Source: Virgibacillus proomii
GTDB lineage: Bacteria; Bacillota; Bacilli; Bacillales; Amphibacillaceae
Length of the DNA stretch: 64,000 bases
Assembly (NCBI RefSeq): GCF_018916875.1
Contig: NZ_JAHLNO010000021.1
Span: forward strand, 62,001 to 126,000
Reading direction: 5' to 3'
The notes beneath the pieces are model-generated. The model made no database searches and had not been told where the DNA came from. It saw only the letters and a program-made list of their open reading frames with translations. The position numbers and the translations under genes were made by a program. This document shows, piece by piece, positions 27,372-37,823 of this stretch (position 1 is its first letter; the number at the start of each line of letters is the position of its first letter).

Positions 27372-27713
27372 ATTTTAACAATAAAAAACTTAATTTTTGA
27401 ATAAAAAAGTGAACCTTTTATTCTCGAGATAGGACTCAATAAATTTATAACTCATATTTTATTGCTAGCACAGCAGCCTCTATCTTTAATGGATTGAGTT
27501 AACTTAAATTTAGTATTAGTATAGGAATCGATAAACGGAAATAAATCCCTAACCAACGCTCTCTACCTTTTATGCTTAAAAAAAGTTTAAAGTTACTTTG
27601 GTAAATTCTCCGGTTTATCTACACAAAATGACAGAAGTAATCAGTAAAACTATATTAATCCGCTGATAAAATACGTCTCGTCTTTTAATTATTTATAAAG
27701 GAGTTTTGTAATA

Positions 27714-28887
27714 TTGGCATCATATAAAAAGTATCAATCTAAATCTGGCATACGTTGGCTTGTCCAGATTAGTTTGGGGAAAGATCCCATTACCGGAAAA
27801 TATAAAAGTACAACTCGAAGGGGGTTCAAAACAAAGAAAGAAGCAGAAGCTGCCGCAAGAGCAATTCTCACACAACATTCGCGGGGAACTTTTATAACTG
27901 AAAATAAAATTACCTTTGAGGAAGTATATAACGAGTGGATGTTATCAGAAGAAAGACGATTGAAACCATCTACGATGCACAGTAAAGCTATGAAATTTAA
28001 AAAGCATATTTTACCGTATTTCTCAAAACTATATATACAAAGAATAAGTTCTGATCATTGTCAGGATTTTATTGATCAGCTTTCGTCTAAGATTAAATCA
28101 TTTAAAGAATATGGTAATCAGTTAGAGCTGCTATTTCGTTATGCGATTAAGATAAAGATCATTGTTAAAAACCCTATGGATTTCGTCATCTATCCGTCTA
28201 TTTCTGACGAGCAACAATACTCGCAGGATGGATTGAACGTACTTCACTGGGAAAAGGATACGGTTCAGTATTTCTTAGAAAAATGCGAGGAAGAATTGAC
28301 CTTTAGGGAATATGCCTTATTCAGAATGCTCCTGTTTACTGGTATTAGAAAAGGCGAGTTAGGAGCGCTTCTTGAAAGTGATATTAACACGGAAAAAATG
28401 AGCATCACTATCAATAAAACACTGTTTTGGAAAAGTCAAAAGTATTCATTGCTTACTCCTAAAACCCCAAACTCTAGAAGAGTCATTTTCCTCGATCAAA
28501 AGACATTTGAAGTTCTATTACACTTAAAAGAATTAAACCAAGAGTTACACAATGATTTTGGCAATCCAGAGATAGAGCATTTCTTATTTCCAAGTGTTTC
28601 TGATTTAAAACCAATGCGACATTCTTATCCAAATAAATTATTAGAATCAGCATGTAAAAAGTTTGAGGTATAATATTAAAGTTCATGGGCTTAGGCATAC
28701 ACATGCCTCTATGTTATATGCAGCTGGTGCTCGAATGAAGGATATACAGAGGAGATTAGGACATGCAAGATTAGCGACAACCATGGATACCTATACTCAT
28801 CTGACAGAAAAAAGTGAAAAGCATTTAAATCATCTGCTTATTGAATATCTAAAATCAAAGAATAATGGTCCCCAAAAGATACGGTAG
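27714..28887 (+). pseudogene. tyrosine site-specific integrase (Tn916/phage type), frameshifted
   Basis: TTG start with AAAGGAG upstream. Three domains are seen: an AP2-like arm-binding domain (1-60), a core-binding SAM-like domain (70-165) and the catalytic domain. Catalytic residues are Arg in TGIRKGEL, His-x-x-Arg in HGLRHTHAS, the second His in LGHARL and Tyr in DTYTHL. The first frame ends at 28673 after KKFEV and the last 74 codons (from about 28663) are in the +1 frame. A single-base change would restore about 390 residues, the normal length. Either the gene is newly dead or the frameshift is a sequencing error. It lies 116 bases from the right attachment repeat. Confidence 0.88.
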
Positions 28888-28896
28888 TGAATGTAA
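28888..28896. repeat. inverted TTACATTCA arm-type site (right end)
   Basis: TGAATGTAA is the inverse of the TTACATTCA repeats at the left end; the match extends to 11 bases. Just inside lie two CCAGTCA copies (28909-28926), possibly a second arm-site class. Confidence 0.55.
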
Positions 28897-28939
28897 TTAA
28901 AATAATTCCAGTCACTTTCCAGTCAATGCACCTTTTTTT

Positions 28940-28978
28940 ATTAAAAAAGCCTGCTTGGAATCGAGTTCCAAACAGGCT
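28940..28978 (-). terminator. terminator supplied by the island downstream of rpsI
   Basis: On the minus strand AGCCTGTTTGGAA pairs with TTCCAAGCAGGCT and is followed by TTTTTT. It replaces the original rpsI terminator now found at 19277-19310. Confidence 0.85.
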
Positions 28979-29001
28979 CAAACCCAGTAGTACCAAGGGG
29001 T

Positions 29002-29394
29002 TTAACGTTTTGAGAACTGTGGTGCACGACGAGCGCCTTTAAGACCGTACTTCTTACGTTCTTTCATTCTGGCGTCACGAGTTAGGAAGCCTTCTGCTTT
29101 AAGTGAGCTACGGTATTCTGGGTTAGCTTCAAGCAATGCACGGGCAATTCCGTGACGGATTGCTCCAGCTTGACCAGTGAAACCACCACCGTGAACATTA
29201 ACGATTACGTCATATGTTCCTTGTGTTTCAGTTGCTACTAGTGGTTGATTTAAAATTAACAGCTGCGTTTCATATGGAAAATAACCAGCTGCATTACGTC
29301 CGTTGATCGTAATGTTACCTGTTCCAGGTACTAAACGTACACGAGCAGTTGATTTTTTACGACGACCTGTGCCATAGTATTGTACTTGTGCCAA
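29002..29394 (-). CDS. rpsI: 30S ribosomal protein S9
   Basis: 130 residues, full length for Bacillaceae. The C-terminal tail ([14 protein letters not shown]) reaches into the ribosomal P site to contact tRNA. The start is TTG with AGGAGGT 8 bases upstream. It is 20 bases after rplM in the same operon. Its last 62 bases are the right attachment repeat of the rpsI island; the coding sequence is kept intact because the island's core restores the same codons. Confidence 0.97.
   Translation of the reverse strand: MAQVQYYGTGRRKKSTARVRLVPGTGNITINGRNAAGYFPYETQLLILNQPLVATETQGTYDVIVNVHGGGFTGQAGAIRHGIARALLEANPEYRSSLKAEGFLTRDARMKERKKYGLKGARRAPQFSKR
29003..29064. repeat. right attachment repeat inside rpsI
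   Basis: 62-bp partner of 19328-19389, one mismatch. It overlaps the rpsI stop codon and its last 19-20 codons. Confidence 0.92.
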
Positions 29395-29414
29395 ATTCTT
29401 TTACCTCCTTTTAG

Positions 29415-29852
29415 TTACCCGCGAAGCTCATAAACTTCCGGTTTTTGTGCTTGATGCGTATGTTCTGGTCCTCTGAATACATGTAGTTTCTTAGCCATTC
29501 TACGTCCTAGAGGGCCATTAGGAAGCATACCTTTAACTGCTATCTCCAGCATACGTTCAGGGTATTTCGTACGCATTTCGTATGCAGTACGTTCTTTTAA
29601 ACCACCTGGATAATTTGTATGGCGGTAGTATATTTTGTCTGTAATTTTATTACCAGTCAATTCAATTTTCTCAGCATTAATAATAATTACATGGTCACCA
29701 GTATCTGCATGCGGTGTGTAAGTTGGCTTATGCTTTCCACGAAGGATTGTAGCAACTTCACTAGCTAAACGACCTAATCGTTTACCTTCTGCATCAACAA
29801 CTAACCATTTGCGTTCAATGTTATTTTCATTTGCCATGAAAGTTGTGCGCAT
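29415..29852 (-). CDS. rplM: 50S ribosomal protein L13
   Basis: 145 residues, an early 23S rRNA assembly protein. The ATG at 29852 (MRTTFMANE) is chosen because GGAGGG precedes it and it gives the family length; the frame is open for 12 further codons upstream. It forms an operon with rpsI and has its own sigma-A promoter. Confidence 0.96.
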   Translation of the reverse strand: MRTTFMANENNIERKWLVVDAEGKRLGRLASEVATILRGKHKPTYTPHADTGDHVIIINAEKIELTGNKITDKIYYRHTNYPGGLKERTAYEMRTKYPERMLEIAVKGMLPNGPLGRRMAKKLHVFRGPEHTHQAQKPEVYELRG

Positions 29853-29959
29853 GAGTGTTTCCCTCCATATCCTTAAAATCAAAAACAAATTCGTTCGTCT
29901 ATTTCAACATAATTAGTTTCCGGGGCTAATCATGGTTTTGAAATAAAATGCCATAGATC

Positions 29960-29989
29960 ATAATACACCAAATGCTAGCATAATGTCAA
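29960..29989 (-). promoter_or_regulatory. sigma-A promoter of rplM-rpsI
   Basis: Minus strand TTGACA (29984-29989), 18-base spacer, TATTAT (29960-29965). Transcription would start near 29953, leaving a leader of about 100 bases that may hold an L13-type autoregulatory element, though I cannot fold it with certainty. Confidence 0.8.
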
Positions 29990-30022
29990 GAGTTACTCCT
30001 CATTATTCACACTTTTTCTCCA

Positions 30023-30150
30023 TATAAGTGTGTGTTCAAAAAGGAGGATAAAAAACGGTCAAGGATAAGATCCCAAGCGACCTTGAAAAAGCAGTGTACT
30101 TTTTCTGCGTGTGATGCGGAGCTGACGTAATTTCCTTTCCTTGAAAAGCC
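30023..30150. repeat. dispersed repeat cluster in the truA-rplM gap
   Basis: Two families meet here. 30023-30054 matches, inverted, the edge of the element between rplN and rplX (44121-44151). 30082-30150 holds about 1.2 diverged units of the 60-bp repeat seen at 1475-1745 (CTTGAAAAAG, CTTTTTCTGCGTG, GAGCTGACGTA). Confidence 0.75.
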
Positions 30151-30639
30151 GCGGTGTATTGCTGGCGAAGCATACTCTGTCCTGTTGTAGTGCCAACACT
30201 AGCACATTCCTTTGCGTCAAAGTTCGAGGCGACGCAGTTTTTGATAGCGGGCTGTATAGGTCATAATGCCTTCTACGTTGCACACAGGACGTGAGCAATT
30301 TTAGTAGAAGATCTTTTATTAGATACATGAAGTACTAGTATAGCTTCCTTGGCTCATTCCTACGCAGGAAAAGTTTTTTTCATTTCCAAGAAGCACAGAA
30401 ACAAGTCAATAAAGAAAACTTAGCTAGCGGCAAGCACAGCTAGACGCTAGCCTAGTTGCACTTAATACTTAGAACTTAAAATTTTTGACTTTGCTAATGA
30501 ACTTCAATGCTTTATACGTTCTCACGTGCATAGAATTTCGGAGTATCCTTATTACCAGGCCTTTTTAAATAACCTATATTAGAACGTTTAAATAGTACTT
30601 AAAAATAACCGCGTGAATTTCCTTTATTTCATTATAAAG
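30151..30639. other. intergenic, no gene recognised
   Basis: Part of a 1.37-kb gap between truA and rplM, which is short in most Bacilli. The open frames are small and lack ribosome-binding sites. Confidence 0.45.
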
Positions 30640-30788
30640 TGGATCTTCAATCAGTAGGGATTCTTTCCCCCCTACCTGATTGTTAGTACGCAAGAGTATG
30701 ACCTAAAAGCCTCTGAACAGAATCGGACATTTGACTTGCAATTGGCTCTTCCACTTATCCTCCTAGGTTTCACCTTGTAGCATGAAAG
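30640..30788. repeat. dispersed intergenic repeat, copy 2
   Basis: Diverged copy of 17616-17743. This copy also contains a hairpin (AATCA-GTAGGG with CCCTAC-CTGATT). 30789-31221 downstream shows no gene. Confidence 0.7.
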
Positions 30789-31221
30789 AACGAACTCATA
30801 TTTCTAAATACAAGCCTTCTGTTGATCAAAATGCTACTTCTTCATGCTTCGAACTTCGCATTCGCAGGACATACTAGTGTCAATCATTGCAATCCGACAA
30901 GCAAAACTATCGACAGCATTACACCACATACAGAAAAAGAGCTTTTCCTTTTTACCAGACAAAGTAGCTTAACAGCGTTACACTCCGCACAGCAATTTTT
31001 GGAAGGATAAGAAAAGGTTTCAATAGTGACACACCATTCAATGCTTTTCATTCAAGGTCATTGCGTTGTTCTGTACCGACCGCGCTCCTCTTTACCCTTT
31101 AAACACGAGTACGTACATACACGTTTATTCTTCTTACACTTTATACAGTACGTGTATCGCTCATATTCATTTCACAAGCCTTTTCAACTGTTTTAAGGGG
31201 TTTTTTGTACTTGTCATTCCT

Positions 31222-31962
31222 TTAATACTTCACACGCCACAAATAAAGCCCCTGTGGCGGCGCAGTATCACCTGCTAGTCTTCTATCCTTCTTTGCAAAC
31301 AATTCCTCTATTTCGTCTTGATTTCTCTTTCCTTGGCCAACATCTAATAAGAACCCAACGATAATCCGTACCATATTATACAAAAAACCATTTCCTCGAA
31401 AGATAAATTCGATTTCTGATCCTCTTTTTTCACAAGACACTTGATACAGCGTTCTTTCTCTGCTCCCTTTTGTTTCTGCTTTTGCAGAAGAAAAGGTCGT
31501 GAAATCATGGGTTCCCTCAAAATAGCGGCACGCCCTTTGGATAGATGAAATATCTAAATCATACGGGAAAAAATATGCATAATTACGTCTAAACACATTA
31601 GGTTCCGCTTCATTTAACACGTAGTAACGATATTCCTTTTCAACGACATCGTATCTTGCATGAAATGTATCGTGAACCGTCTCTACCTCTTTAACGTAAA
31701 CATCATCAGGGAGTAATGTATTCAGTGCTTGTTTCCAATTATTTAAAGGAATGTCATAAGGCGAATCAAAATGGATGGTCTGACCGATGGCATGTGCCCC
31801 TCCATCCGTCCTCCCGGATGGATGGATCCGGATATGTCTTCCCTTATGCATTTTCATTAAAACATCTTCTATTATTCCTTGAATCGTACGTTTTCCCGGT
31901 TGTATTTGAAAACCAGAGAAAAAAGAGCCGTCATATTGAATGGCGCATTTCAATCTTTCCAT
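31222..31962 (-). CDS. truA: tRNA pseudouridine(38-40) synthase
   Basis: 246 residues. Converts U38-U40 of the anticodon arm to pseudouridine. The catalytic Asp53 lies in GRTDGGAHA, and the RNA-binding motifs NFTTFSSAK-like (HDFTTFSSAK) and FLYNMVR follow at the expected positions. Located 18 bases after ecfT, as in B. subtilis, so it is co-transcribed with the ECF transporter genes. Confidence 0.95.
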   Translation of the reverse strand: MERLKCAIQYDGSFFSGFQIQPGKRTIQGIIEDVLMKMHKGRHIRIHPSGRTDGGAHAIGQTIHFDSPYDIPLNNWKQALNTLLPDDVYVKEVETVHDTFHARYDVVEKEYRYYVLNEAEPNVFRRNYAYFFPYDLDISSIQRACRYFEGTHDFTTFSSAKAETKGSRERTLYQVSCEKRGSEIEFIFRGNGFLYNMVRIIVGFLLDVGQGKRNQDEIEELFAKKDRRLAGDTAPPQGLYLWRVKY

Positions 31963-31980
31963 TTTATTGCCCTTTCTTAC

Positions 31981-32778
31981 CTAATTTCTTGTCAAGATTA
32001 ATCCAATAATAACAGTACTAAATAATATATAGATTATGATATCAAGTTTGCCGAATTTTAATTCACGCAGTTTGGTTCTTCCTTCACCACCTTGGTAACC
32101 TCTAGCTTCCATTGCCATAGCAAGTTCCTCAGCACGTTTGAAGGCACTCACGAATAATGGAACAAGTAATGGTACGACAGCCTCTACCCTATCCTTGATC
32201 GGTCCCGTCCGAAAGTCCACCCCTCGTGATGCTTGCGCTTTAGAGATCTTTTCTGTCTCCTGTAATAATGTCGGTATGAACCGCAATGAAATAGACATCA
32301 TTAATGCCAGCTCATGTACAGGAAACTTCACTCTTTTTAATGGGTGCAGAAGGCTTTCGATCGCATCGGTTATTTCTATCGGTGTTGTCGTTAGTGTTAA
32401 AAGCGAGGTTACTAAGATAAGCAAAAAGAAGCGCATCGAAATAGCAAACCCTTGAATAAGGCCTCCTGAATAGACTTTAAAGGAAAAAATCTCGAAAACA
32501 GGCGTACCTTCCTTCGTAATAATGATATGAAGCAAGAAAGTAAAAATAATTAAAAACCACACAGGCAGAAGACCTTTTAAAATAAATCGGATCGGTACTC
32601 GTGATGTAAACATACTAGCTAAAGCAAAGGTAGTAAGTATGGCATAACTCCAAACATTGTTCGCTAAAAATACAATAAATACAAAAATAAAAATAATAGT
32701 GATTTTTGTTCGTGGATCAAGCCGGTGAACAAGGGAATTCCCCGGTACGTACTGCCCAATAACAATGGCATTATTCAT
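31981..32778 (-). CDS. ecfT: ECF transporter T component (transmembrane)
   Basis: 265 residues, five to six membrane helices. This scaffold couples vitamin-binding S components to the two ATPases. The two coupling-helix motifs are visible as ASRGV ([11 protein letters not shown]) and ARGYQGG. Its start overlaps ecfA2 by 8 bases. Shared energising module for several vitamin/metal S subunits encoded elsewhere. Confidence 0.95.
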   Translation of the reverse strand: MNNAIVIGQYVPGNSLVHRLDPRTKITIIFIFVFIVFLANNVWSYAILTTFALASMFTSRVPIRFILKGLLPVWFLIIFTFLLHIIITKEGTPVFEIFSFKVYSGGLIQGFAISMRFFLLILVTSLLTLTTTPIEITDAIESLLHPLKRVKFPVHELALMMSISLRFIPTLLQETEKISKAQASRGVDFRTGPIKDRVEAVVPLLVPLFVSAFKRAEELAMAMEARGYQGGEGRTKLRELKFGKLDIIIYILFSTVIIGLILTRN

Positions 32779-33643
32779 GGACGCTTCCCTCCTTGATCAC
32801 ATTAGCTATTGTACTAGCAAGCTCTTTTTCAGTCTGACGGGTAAAAGGAATGCTTACTCCAAATCTTGCTTCAAACCGATCAAGAAATGTTACTATTTCT
32901 GGAACATCAAGTTGAACTTTCTGTAATGCTGCTTTTTGTACGAAAACTTCTTCTGGCTTACCTTCCATATATTTTGTTCCTTTGTTCAGAATAATCACAT
33001 GGTCAGCATAGGTAACGGCATCCTCCATACTATGTGTAACTAATATCGTCGTCAGCCTCTCCTTTTGATGTCTATCATAGAACATATCCATCATTTCCCT
33101 TTGGCCTCGGGGATCAAGTCCTGCTGTAGGCTCATCGAGAACAAGCACTTTTGGCTTGGTTGCCAATACACCCGCAATTGCAACTCTCCGCATTTGTCCA
33201 CCGCTTAAATCGAACGGAGATCGTTCTAAAAAGTCTTCCGTTAATCCGACTGCTGGCAGCACCTCATTAATACGCCGTTGTATTTCGCTATCCCCAACAC
33301 CAAAATTTTTCGGACCAAAGCTAATGTCTTTAGCGATTGTTTCCTCGAATAGTTGATGCTCCGGATATTGGAATACAACGCCGACACTACTTCTCAATTT
33401 TTTCATATCCTTTGGCTTCTTGTCAGGGGTTAAGTGATAATCACCTATCCATACTTCTCCTTCTGTAGGCTGAAGTAAACCATTTAGATGCTGTATTAAT
33501 GTCGACTTTCCTGAACCTGTATGTCCAACAATGGCGACAAATGTACCTGAAGGAATATGAAAATTCAACTGATCGATAGCTTTATGAGCGAATGGCGAAT
33601 TCTGCTGATATGTATAGCTTACGTTCTTGAATATAATGTCCAT
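32771..33643 (-). CDS. ecfA2: ECF transporter ATPase A2
   Basis: 290 residues. Walker [11 protein letters not shown]-loop [10 protein letters not shown], signature LSGGQMRR, Walker [13 protein letters not shown] and switch His in VTHSMED. It works as a heterodimer with EcfA1. It overlaps ecfA1 by 25 bases and ecfT by 8, so translation is coupled. Confidence 0.95.
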   Translation of the reverse strand: MDIIFKNVSYTYQQNSPFAHKAIDQLNFHIPSGTFVAIVGHTGSGKSTLIQHLNGLLQPTEGEVWIGDYHLTPDKKPKDMKKLRSSVGVVFQYPEHQLFEETIAKDISFGPKNFGVGDSEIQRRINEVLPAVGLTEDFLERSPFDLSGGQMRRVAIAGVLATKPKVLVLDEPTAGLDPRGQREMMDMFYDRHQKERLTTILVTHSMEDAVTYADHVIILNKGTKYMEGKPEEVFVQKAALQKVQLDVPEIVTFLDRFEARFGVSIPFTRQTEKELASTIANVIKEGSVHE

Positions 33644-34458
33644 AATTCCTCCAACAATTCTTTATGATTTAATGGTTCCTGACTAATCGGAATACCCGCT
33701 TGTTTTAATTCATTAGCTAAGGTTGCTATAAACGGTACATCCAAACCAATTTCCCGCAACTCCTGTTGTTGAGAAAAAAGCGTTCTTGGCGTTGTTTCCT
33801 GCCAAACTTCACCCTCATTCATAACAATAACGCGATCTGCTTGAACTATTTCCTGTAAATCATGTGTAATTGTCAGTAACGCTACATTGTTTTTCTCTTG
33901 GACCCCCGTAACGGTTGCCATTATTTCTTTTCTTCCTTTTGGATCAAGCATGGCAGTTGCCTCATCCAAAATGAGAACTTTTGGCGATATAGCTAAGACA
34001 CTTGCTATGGCAATACGCTGTTTTTGTCCTCCAGATAGACGATGAGGTTCTGTTAAACGATAATCTTGCATACGGACAGCATCAAGCACGACTTCTATAC
34101 GGGTAAGCATGTCTTCTCTTGAAAAGCCTCGGTTCTCCATGCCAAACGCAACATCATCTTGTACAGTCGTTCCAACAAATTGATTATCGGGATTTTGAAA
34201 TACCATCCCTACATCTTTTCGGATATCCCAAATCGTTTCCTCTTGAACAAGCTTGCCATCAATATAAATTTCTCCTTCTTGAGGAAACAACAGTCCATTC
34301 ATAAGTTTTGCGATGGTTGATTTACCGGATCCATTATGGCCGATAATGGCTACCCATTCCTCTTTATAGATTTCAAAACTGCAATTTTTTAATACCCAAG
34401 GCTGCTCTTCTCCATATCGAAACGATACATTTCTAAACTCAACCAATTTATTGCTCAT
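33619..34458 (-). CDS. ecfA1: ECF transporter ATPase A1
   Basis: 279 residues. Walker [11 protein letters not shown]-loop [11 protein letters not shown], signature LSGGQKQR, Walker [13 protein letters not shown], His in ITHDLQE. First gene of ecfA1-ecfA2-ecfT-truA. It lies 433 bases after rplQ, beyond a terminator. Confidence 0.95.
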   Translation of the reverse strand: MSNKLVEFRNVSFRYGEEQPWVLKNCSFEIYKEEWVAIIGHNGSGKSTIAKLMNGLLFPQEGEIYIDGKLVQEETIWDIRKDVGMVFQNPDNQFVGTTVQDDVAFGMENRGFSREDMLTRIEVVLDAVRMQDYRLTEPHRLSGGQKQRIAIASVLAISPKVLILDEATAMLDPKGRKEIMATVTGVQEKNNVALLTITHDLQEIVQADRVIVMNEGEVWQETTPRTLFSQQQELREIGLDVPFIATLANELKQAGIPISQEPLNHKELLEELWTLYSRT

Positions 34459-34804
34459 CGATTACTCCTCCTATGTCTCCTATCCTTGGGAATTTGGTAT
34501 TCTAGTATTAAAGTATCCGATTTTTATATCAGCAACGTTATCGCTGTCTCACTTACTTTAGTATTGCTACATAGATATCTGACATCCACCTGCGTGGACA
34601 AGCAACTCTCACCACTGTCCAATAGAAAAACTTGGCTTGTCGCCAAGTCTTTATGGCGAAAGCTATAGTTTTTCTTATACTATAAACCCTAAAGTTTTAT
34701 ACTTTCCTATAAAGATTATCACAGACGAAAGCTTGTCTACACCAGCGATAGTGCAGATGACCGGCTAATTGTATTCATACTTCAAAAAAGTTTCTTAAGG
34801 TGCA
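34459..34804. repeat. rplQ-ecfA1 gap with a short dispersed repeat
   Basis: ACTTGGCTTGTCGCCAAGT and TTTATGGCGAAAGC (34630-34664) resemble ACTTGGCAAGCGCCAA and CTGGCGCAGGC at 62321-62351. It looks like a small dispersed palindromic repeat. The ecf promoter should lie in this gap but no convincing match was fixed. Confidence 0.45.
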
Positions 34805-34857
34805 AAAAAAGGGCTTGGATGCACCTCGTAGAAGAGATTCAGTCCTGCCCTTGTCGT
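34803..34857 (-). terminator. terminator of the alpha operon after rplQ
   Basis: On the minus strand AAGGGC and GCCCTT form the base of a long stem, ending in a run of seven T, 35-90 bases past the rplQ stop. Confidence 0.7.
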
Positions 34858-34891
34858 TGTAGTTACATGAAACTAGGTGATTTTTTTCCGA

Positions 34892-35245
34892 TTACACTAG
34901 TTCAATGATGGCCATGTTCGCTCCATCACCTTGACGAGCACCTAATTTAAGAACACGTGTGTATCCACCTTGACGATCTTCATAACGCGGAGCCACATCA
35001 TTGAAAAGTTTTTGAATCACATTATCATTTTCGTTGGCTTCTTTATTGTATAAAAAGGCTGCCGCTTGCCGACGTGCATGAAGATCTCCACGCTTGCCCA
35101 ATGTAATCATTTTTTCAACGACAGATTTTAGCTCCTTTGCTTTTGCTTCCGTTGTTTCAACCCGTTCATATACAATTAAATCAGAAGCAAGGTTACGAAG
35201 CAAAGCCATACGCTGATCGGTTGTACGACCTAATTTTCTAGCCAT
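34892..35245 (-). CDS. rplQ: 50S ribosomal protein L17
   Basis: 117 residues, slightly shorter than the 120 of B. subtilis. N-terminal [18 protein letters not shown] is the family signature. Last gene of the rpmJ-rpsM-rpsK-rpoA-rplQ block, 258 bases after rpoA. Confidence 0.96.
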   Translation of the reverse strand: MARKLGRTTDQRMALLRNLASDLIVYERVETTEAKAKELKSVVEKMITLGKRGDLHARRQAAAFLYNKEANENDNVIQKLFNDVAPRYEDRQGGYTRVLKLGARQGDGANMAIIELV

Positions 35246-35503
35246 GGACTATCCCTCCTTTTCTTTGATGACTTAAAAACCATTCAATGAAGAAACTTAT
35301 AGCCTTTGTAAGGCATTCATGCCAAAAACTCCTCTTAACGTACACCTTTTTTCTTCCTCAGAAACGAAATTATCTTTCTTGCTCCAAGTGAAACAGAAAA
35401 TGATGTAAAGAATGAAGCAGCCGGCTAATATGAATGGGTTATTCGTATATGCAAACACCGCTTTCCGATGCGTAATTTGCTTATTTATAGTGATCAAATA
35501 TGA

Positions 35504-36448
35504 TTAGTCATCATTACGCAAACTAAGTCCAAGTTCACTTAACTTTGACTTTACTTCTTCTAACGACTTGCGACCAAGGTTGCGCACCTTCATCATATCT
35601 TCTTCTGTTTTATTTGCTAGTTCTTGCACTGTATTTATTCCAGCACGTTTTAGACAGTTATAGGACCGAACAGAAAGATCAAGCTCTTCAATGGTCATTT
35701 CCATCACTTTTTCTTTCTGATCTTCTTCTTTTTCAACCATAATTTCAGCATTTTTCGCTTCATCCGTTAATCCCACAAAAATATTAAGATGCTCGGTGAA
35801 AACTTTTGCTCCTAAAGAAACAGCTTCTTCAGGGCGAATGCTTCCATCTGTCCATACGTCCAATGTTAATTTATCATAATTGGCTACTTGGCCTACACGT
35901 GTATTTTCCACCTGATAGGTCACACGAGAGACTGGCGTAAAGATTGAATCAACTGGAATCATACCGATTGGCTGATCATCACGTTTGTTTGCTTCAGCAG
36001 GACGATAGCCGCGTCCACGTTCTGCTGTCATTTTCATATGCAAGCTGCCTTTGCTATTTAATGTAGCAATTAGCAAATCCGGATTTAATACTTCTACATC
36101 ACTATCATACGTTAGGTCTGCAGCCGTAACTTTTCCTTCTCCCTGCACATCAATCTCTAATGTCTTCTCCTCATCGGAGTAAATTTTTAGAGCCAGTTTT
36201 TTCAGATTCAAAATAATCGTTGTCACATCTTCAACAACACCATCAATTGTTGAAAACTCATGAAGCGCTCCATCAATTTGAACTGATGTAATAGCAGCAC
36301 CTGGAAGTGAGGATAGTAGGATACGACGCAAGGAGTTTCCTAGGGTGGTACCATATCCACGTTCAAGCGGTTCGACTACGAATTTTCCAAATGTAGCATC
36401 ATCGCTGATTTCTACCGTCTCAATTTTTGGTTTTTCAATTTCGATCAT
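35504..36448 (-). CDS. rpoA: DNA-directed RNA polymerase subunit alpha
   Basis: 314 residues. The N-terminal dimerisation domain (1-230) includes [23 protein letters not shown] Glu/Lys-rich linker (about 232-245) joins the C-terminal domain (250-310), with the helix-hairpin-helix [15 protein letters not shown] that binds UP elements and activators. GGAGG precedes the ATG. A 9-bp hairpin lies between rpsK and rpoA. Confidence 0.97.
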   Translation of the reverse strand: MIEIEKPKIETVEISDDATFGKFVVEPLERGYGTTLGNSLRRILLSSLPGAAITSVQIDGALHEFSTIDGVVEDVTTIILNLKKLALKIYSDEEKTLEIDVQGEGKVTAADLTYDSDVEVLNPDLLIATLNSKGSLHMKMTAERGRGYRPAEANKRDDQPIGMIPVDSIFTPVSRVTYQVENTRVGQVANYDKLTLDVWTDGSIRPEEAVSLGAKVFTEHLNIFVGLTDEAKNAEIMVEKEEDQKEKVMEMTIEELDLSVRSYNCLKRAGINTVQELANKTEEDMMKVRNLGRKSLEEVKSKLSELGLSLRNDD

Positions 36449-36481
36449 TCCTTAAAACCCTCCTTTAAAACGTCGAAACCC

Positions 36482-36504
36482 CGGTTAGACCGTATGTCTA
36501 ACCG
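36482..36504. promoter_or_regulatory. hairpin in the rpsK-rpoA spacer
   Basis: CGGTTAGAC and GTCTAACCG form a 9-bp stem with a 5-base loop, 34 bases upstream of rpoA. No T-run follows; it may be an mRNA processing or partial attenuation structure. Confidence 0.5.
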
Positions 36505-36658
36505 AAATTCCCCAAATAGGCAGTTGGCGTTTCTGCACTACCTGTTATTCATTCGTACGTTCTTGTCTCATGGATGCTGTTCACTAAAGAGTACGACCTT
36601 TAGACTTTTAGCTATCATAACCCATTATAGACAGGGTGACAAATTATATACGGTAAAA

Positions 36659-37048
36659 TTATACACGACGACGTTTTGGCGGGCGACAACCATTATGAGG
36701 TACTGGAGTTACATCACGAATAGCTGTAACTTCCAATCCTGCTGCTTGAAGTGAACGAATAGCTGCTTCACGTCCAGCACCTGGTCCTTTAACCGTTACT
36801 TCAAGTGTCTTCATACCACTTTCAAGTGCAGATTTAGCAGCAGTTTCAGCTGCCATTTGTGCAGCGAAAGGCGTAGATTTTTTTGAACCTTTAAAGCCAA
36901 GCGCACCAGCTGAACTCCAGCCAACCGAATTACCTTGCATATCCGTAATGGTAACAATGGTATTGTTAAAGGTAGAACGGATATGTGCTACACCTGACTC
37001 AATATTCTTTTTCACACGGCGTTTACGTGCGGTTGATTTTTGTGCCAT
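36659..37048 (-). CDS. rpsK: 30S ribosomal protein S11
   Basis: 129 residues, platform protein near the E site. Family motifs [11 protein letters not shown] and [13 protein letters not shown] (C-terminus) are present. 23 bases after rpsM with GGAGG upstream. Confidence 0.97.
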   Translation of the reverse strand: MAQKSTARKRRVKKNIESGVAHIRSTFNNTIVTITDMQGNSVGWSSAGALGFKGSKKSTPFAAQMAAETAAKSALESGMKTLEVTVKGPGAGREAAIRSLQAAGLEVTAIRDVTPVPHNGCRPPKRRRV

Positions 37049-37071
37049 TAGTTGTTAACCTCCTTTAGCAT

Positions 37072-37437
37072 TTATTTCTTTTTCCCAGCAATCGCATGAC
37101 GTGGGCCTTTGCGTGTACGTGAATTATTTTTTGTTTTTTGTCCACGAACCGGAAGACCACGACGGTGACGAATACCACGGTAAGAGCCAATTTCAATAAG
37201 ACGCTTAACATTTAGAGAAACTTCACGACGAAGATCCCCTTCTATCGTATACTCATCTACTGCCTTACGAATTCTTCCTAATTCGTCCTCTGTTAGATCC
37301 CGTACTCGAGTGTCTTCAGAAACGCCTGCTTCTTTAAGGATTTTCTGTGCAGTCTTTTTTCCAATTCCGTAAATATACGTTAAGGAAATGACTATTCGTT
37401 TATCACGTGGAATATCAATACCTGCAATACGTGCCAT
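37072..37437 (-). CDS. rpsM: 30S ribosomal protein S13
   Basis: 121 residues, head protein forming bridges to the 50S subunit. It begins [14 protein letters not shown] and carries the basic C-terminal tail that reaches the P-site tRNA ([12 protein letters not shown]). 23 bases after rpmJ. Confidence 0.97.
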   Translation of the reverse strand: MARIAGIDIPRDKRIVISLTYIYGIGKKTAQKILKEAGVSEDTRVRDLTEDELGRIRKAVDEYTIEGDLRREVSLNVKRLIEIGSYRGIRHRRGLPVRGQKTKNNSRTRKGPRHAIAGKKK

Positions 37438-37460
37438 AAAGTTTTAACACCTCCTGTTTA

Positions 37461-37604
<144 letters not shown>

Positions 37605-37823
37605 TTATTTATAACGGTACGTAATTCGTCCTCTTGTTAAATCATACGGAGAAAGTTCAACCGTTACTTTATCGCCAGGAAGAATGCGAATAAAATGCAT
37701 ACGTATTTTACCAGATACATGAGCTAGTACCGTATGACCATTTTCTAACTCGACATTAAACATCGCATTAGGTAGCGTTTCAGTTACGGTTCCTTCCACT
37801 TCAATTACATCGTCTTTCGCCAT
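37605..37823 (-). CDS. infA: translation initiation factor IF-1
   Basis: 72 residues, a single S1/OB-fold that occupies the 30S A site during initiation. It starts [13 protein letters not shown] and ends GRITYRYK. The start overlaps the KOW protein gene by 23 bases, which implies coupled translation. Confidence 0.97.
   Translation of the reverse strand: MAKDDVIEVEGTVTETLPNAMFNVELENGHTVLAHVSGKIRMHFIRILPGDKVTVELSPYDLTRGRITYRYK

Larger units (their letters stand above)
19328..29064. mobile_element. 9.7-kb integrative island in rpsI carrying two defence modules
   Basis: Bounded by 62-bp direct repeats and with a tyrosine integrase gene next to the rpsI side. Cargo in order from the left: an Abi_C-type gene, an SF2 helicase-nuclease gene, a 5' integrase fragment, then the subtilase and AAA+ genes of an IetAS-like pair, and the frameshifted integrase. 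Repeats TTACATTCA near both ends look like integrase arm sites. No replication, packaging or conjugation genes are seen, so it is a cargo island that would need help or is now immobile. Confidence 0.88.

Noticed and set aside
19328..29064. Prophage or integrative conjugative element
   Set aside because: No capsid, packaging, replication, relaxase or type IV secretion genes lie between the repeats.
30059..30328. 89-codon frame on the minus strand in the truA-rplM gap
   Set aside because: It runs through repeat DNA, lacks a ribosome-binding site and resembles no protein.
31066..31278. 70-codon plus-strand frame near truA
   Set aside because: Overlaps the end of truA on the opposite strand, low-complexity composition, no ribosome-binding site.
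35297..35497. 66-codon hydrophobic frame between rpoA and rplQ
   Set aside because: No ribosome-binding site, and spacer position within a conserved operon argues against a gene.
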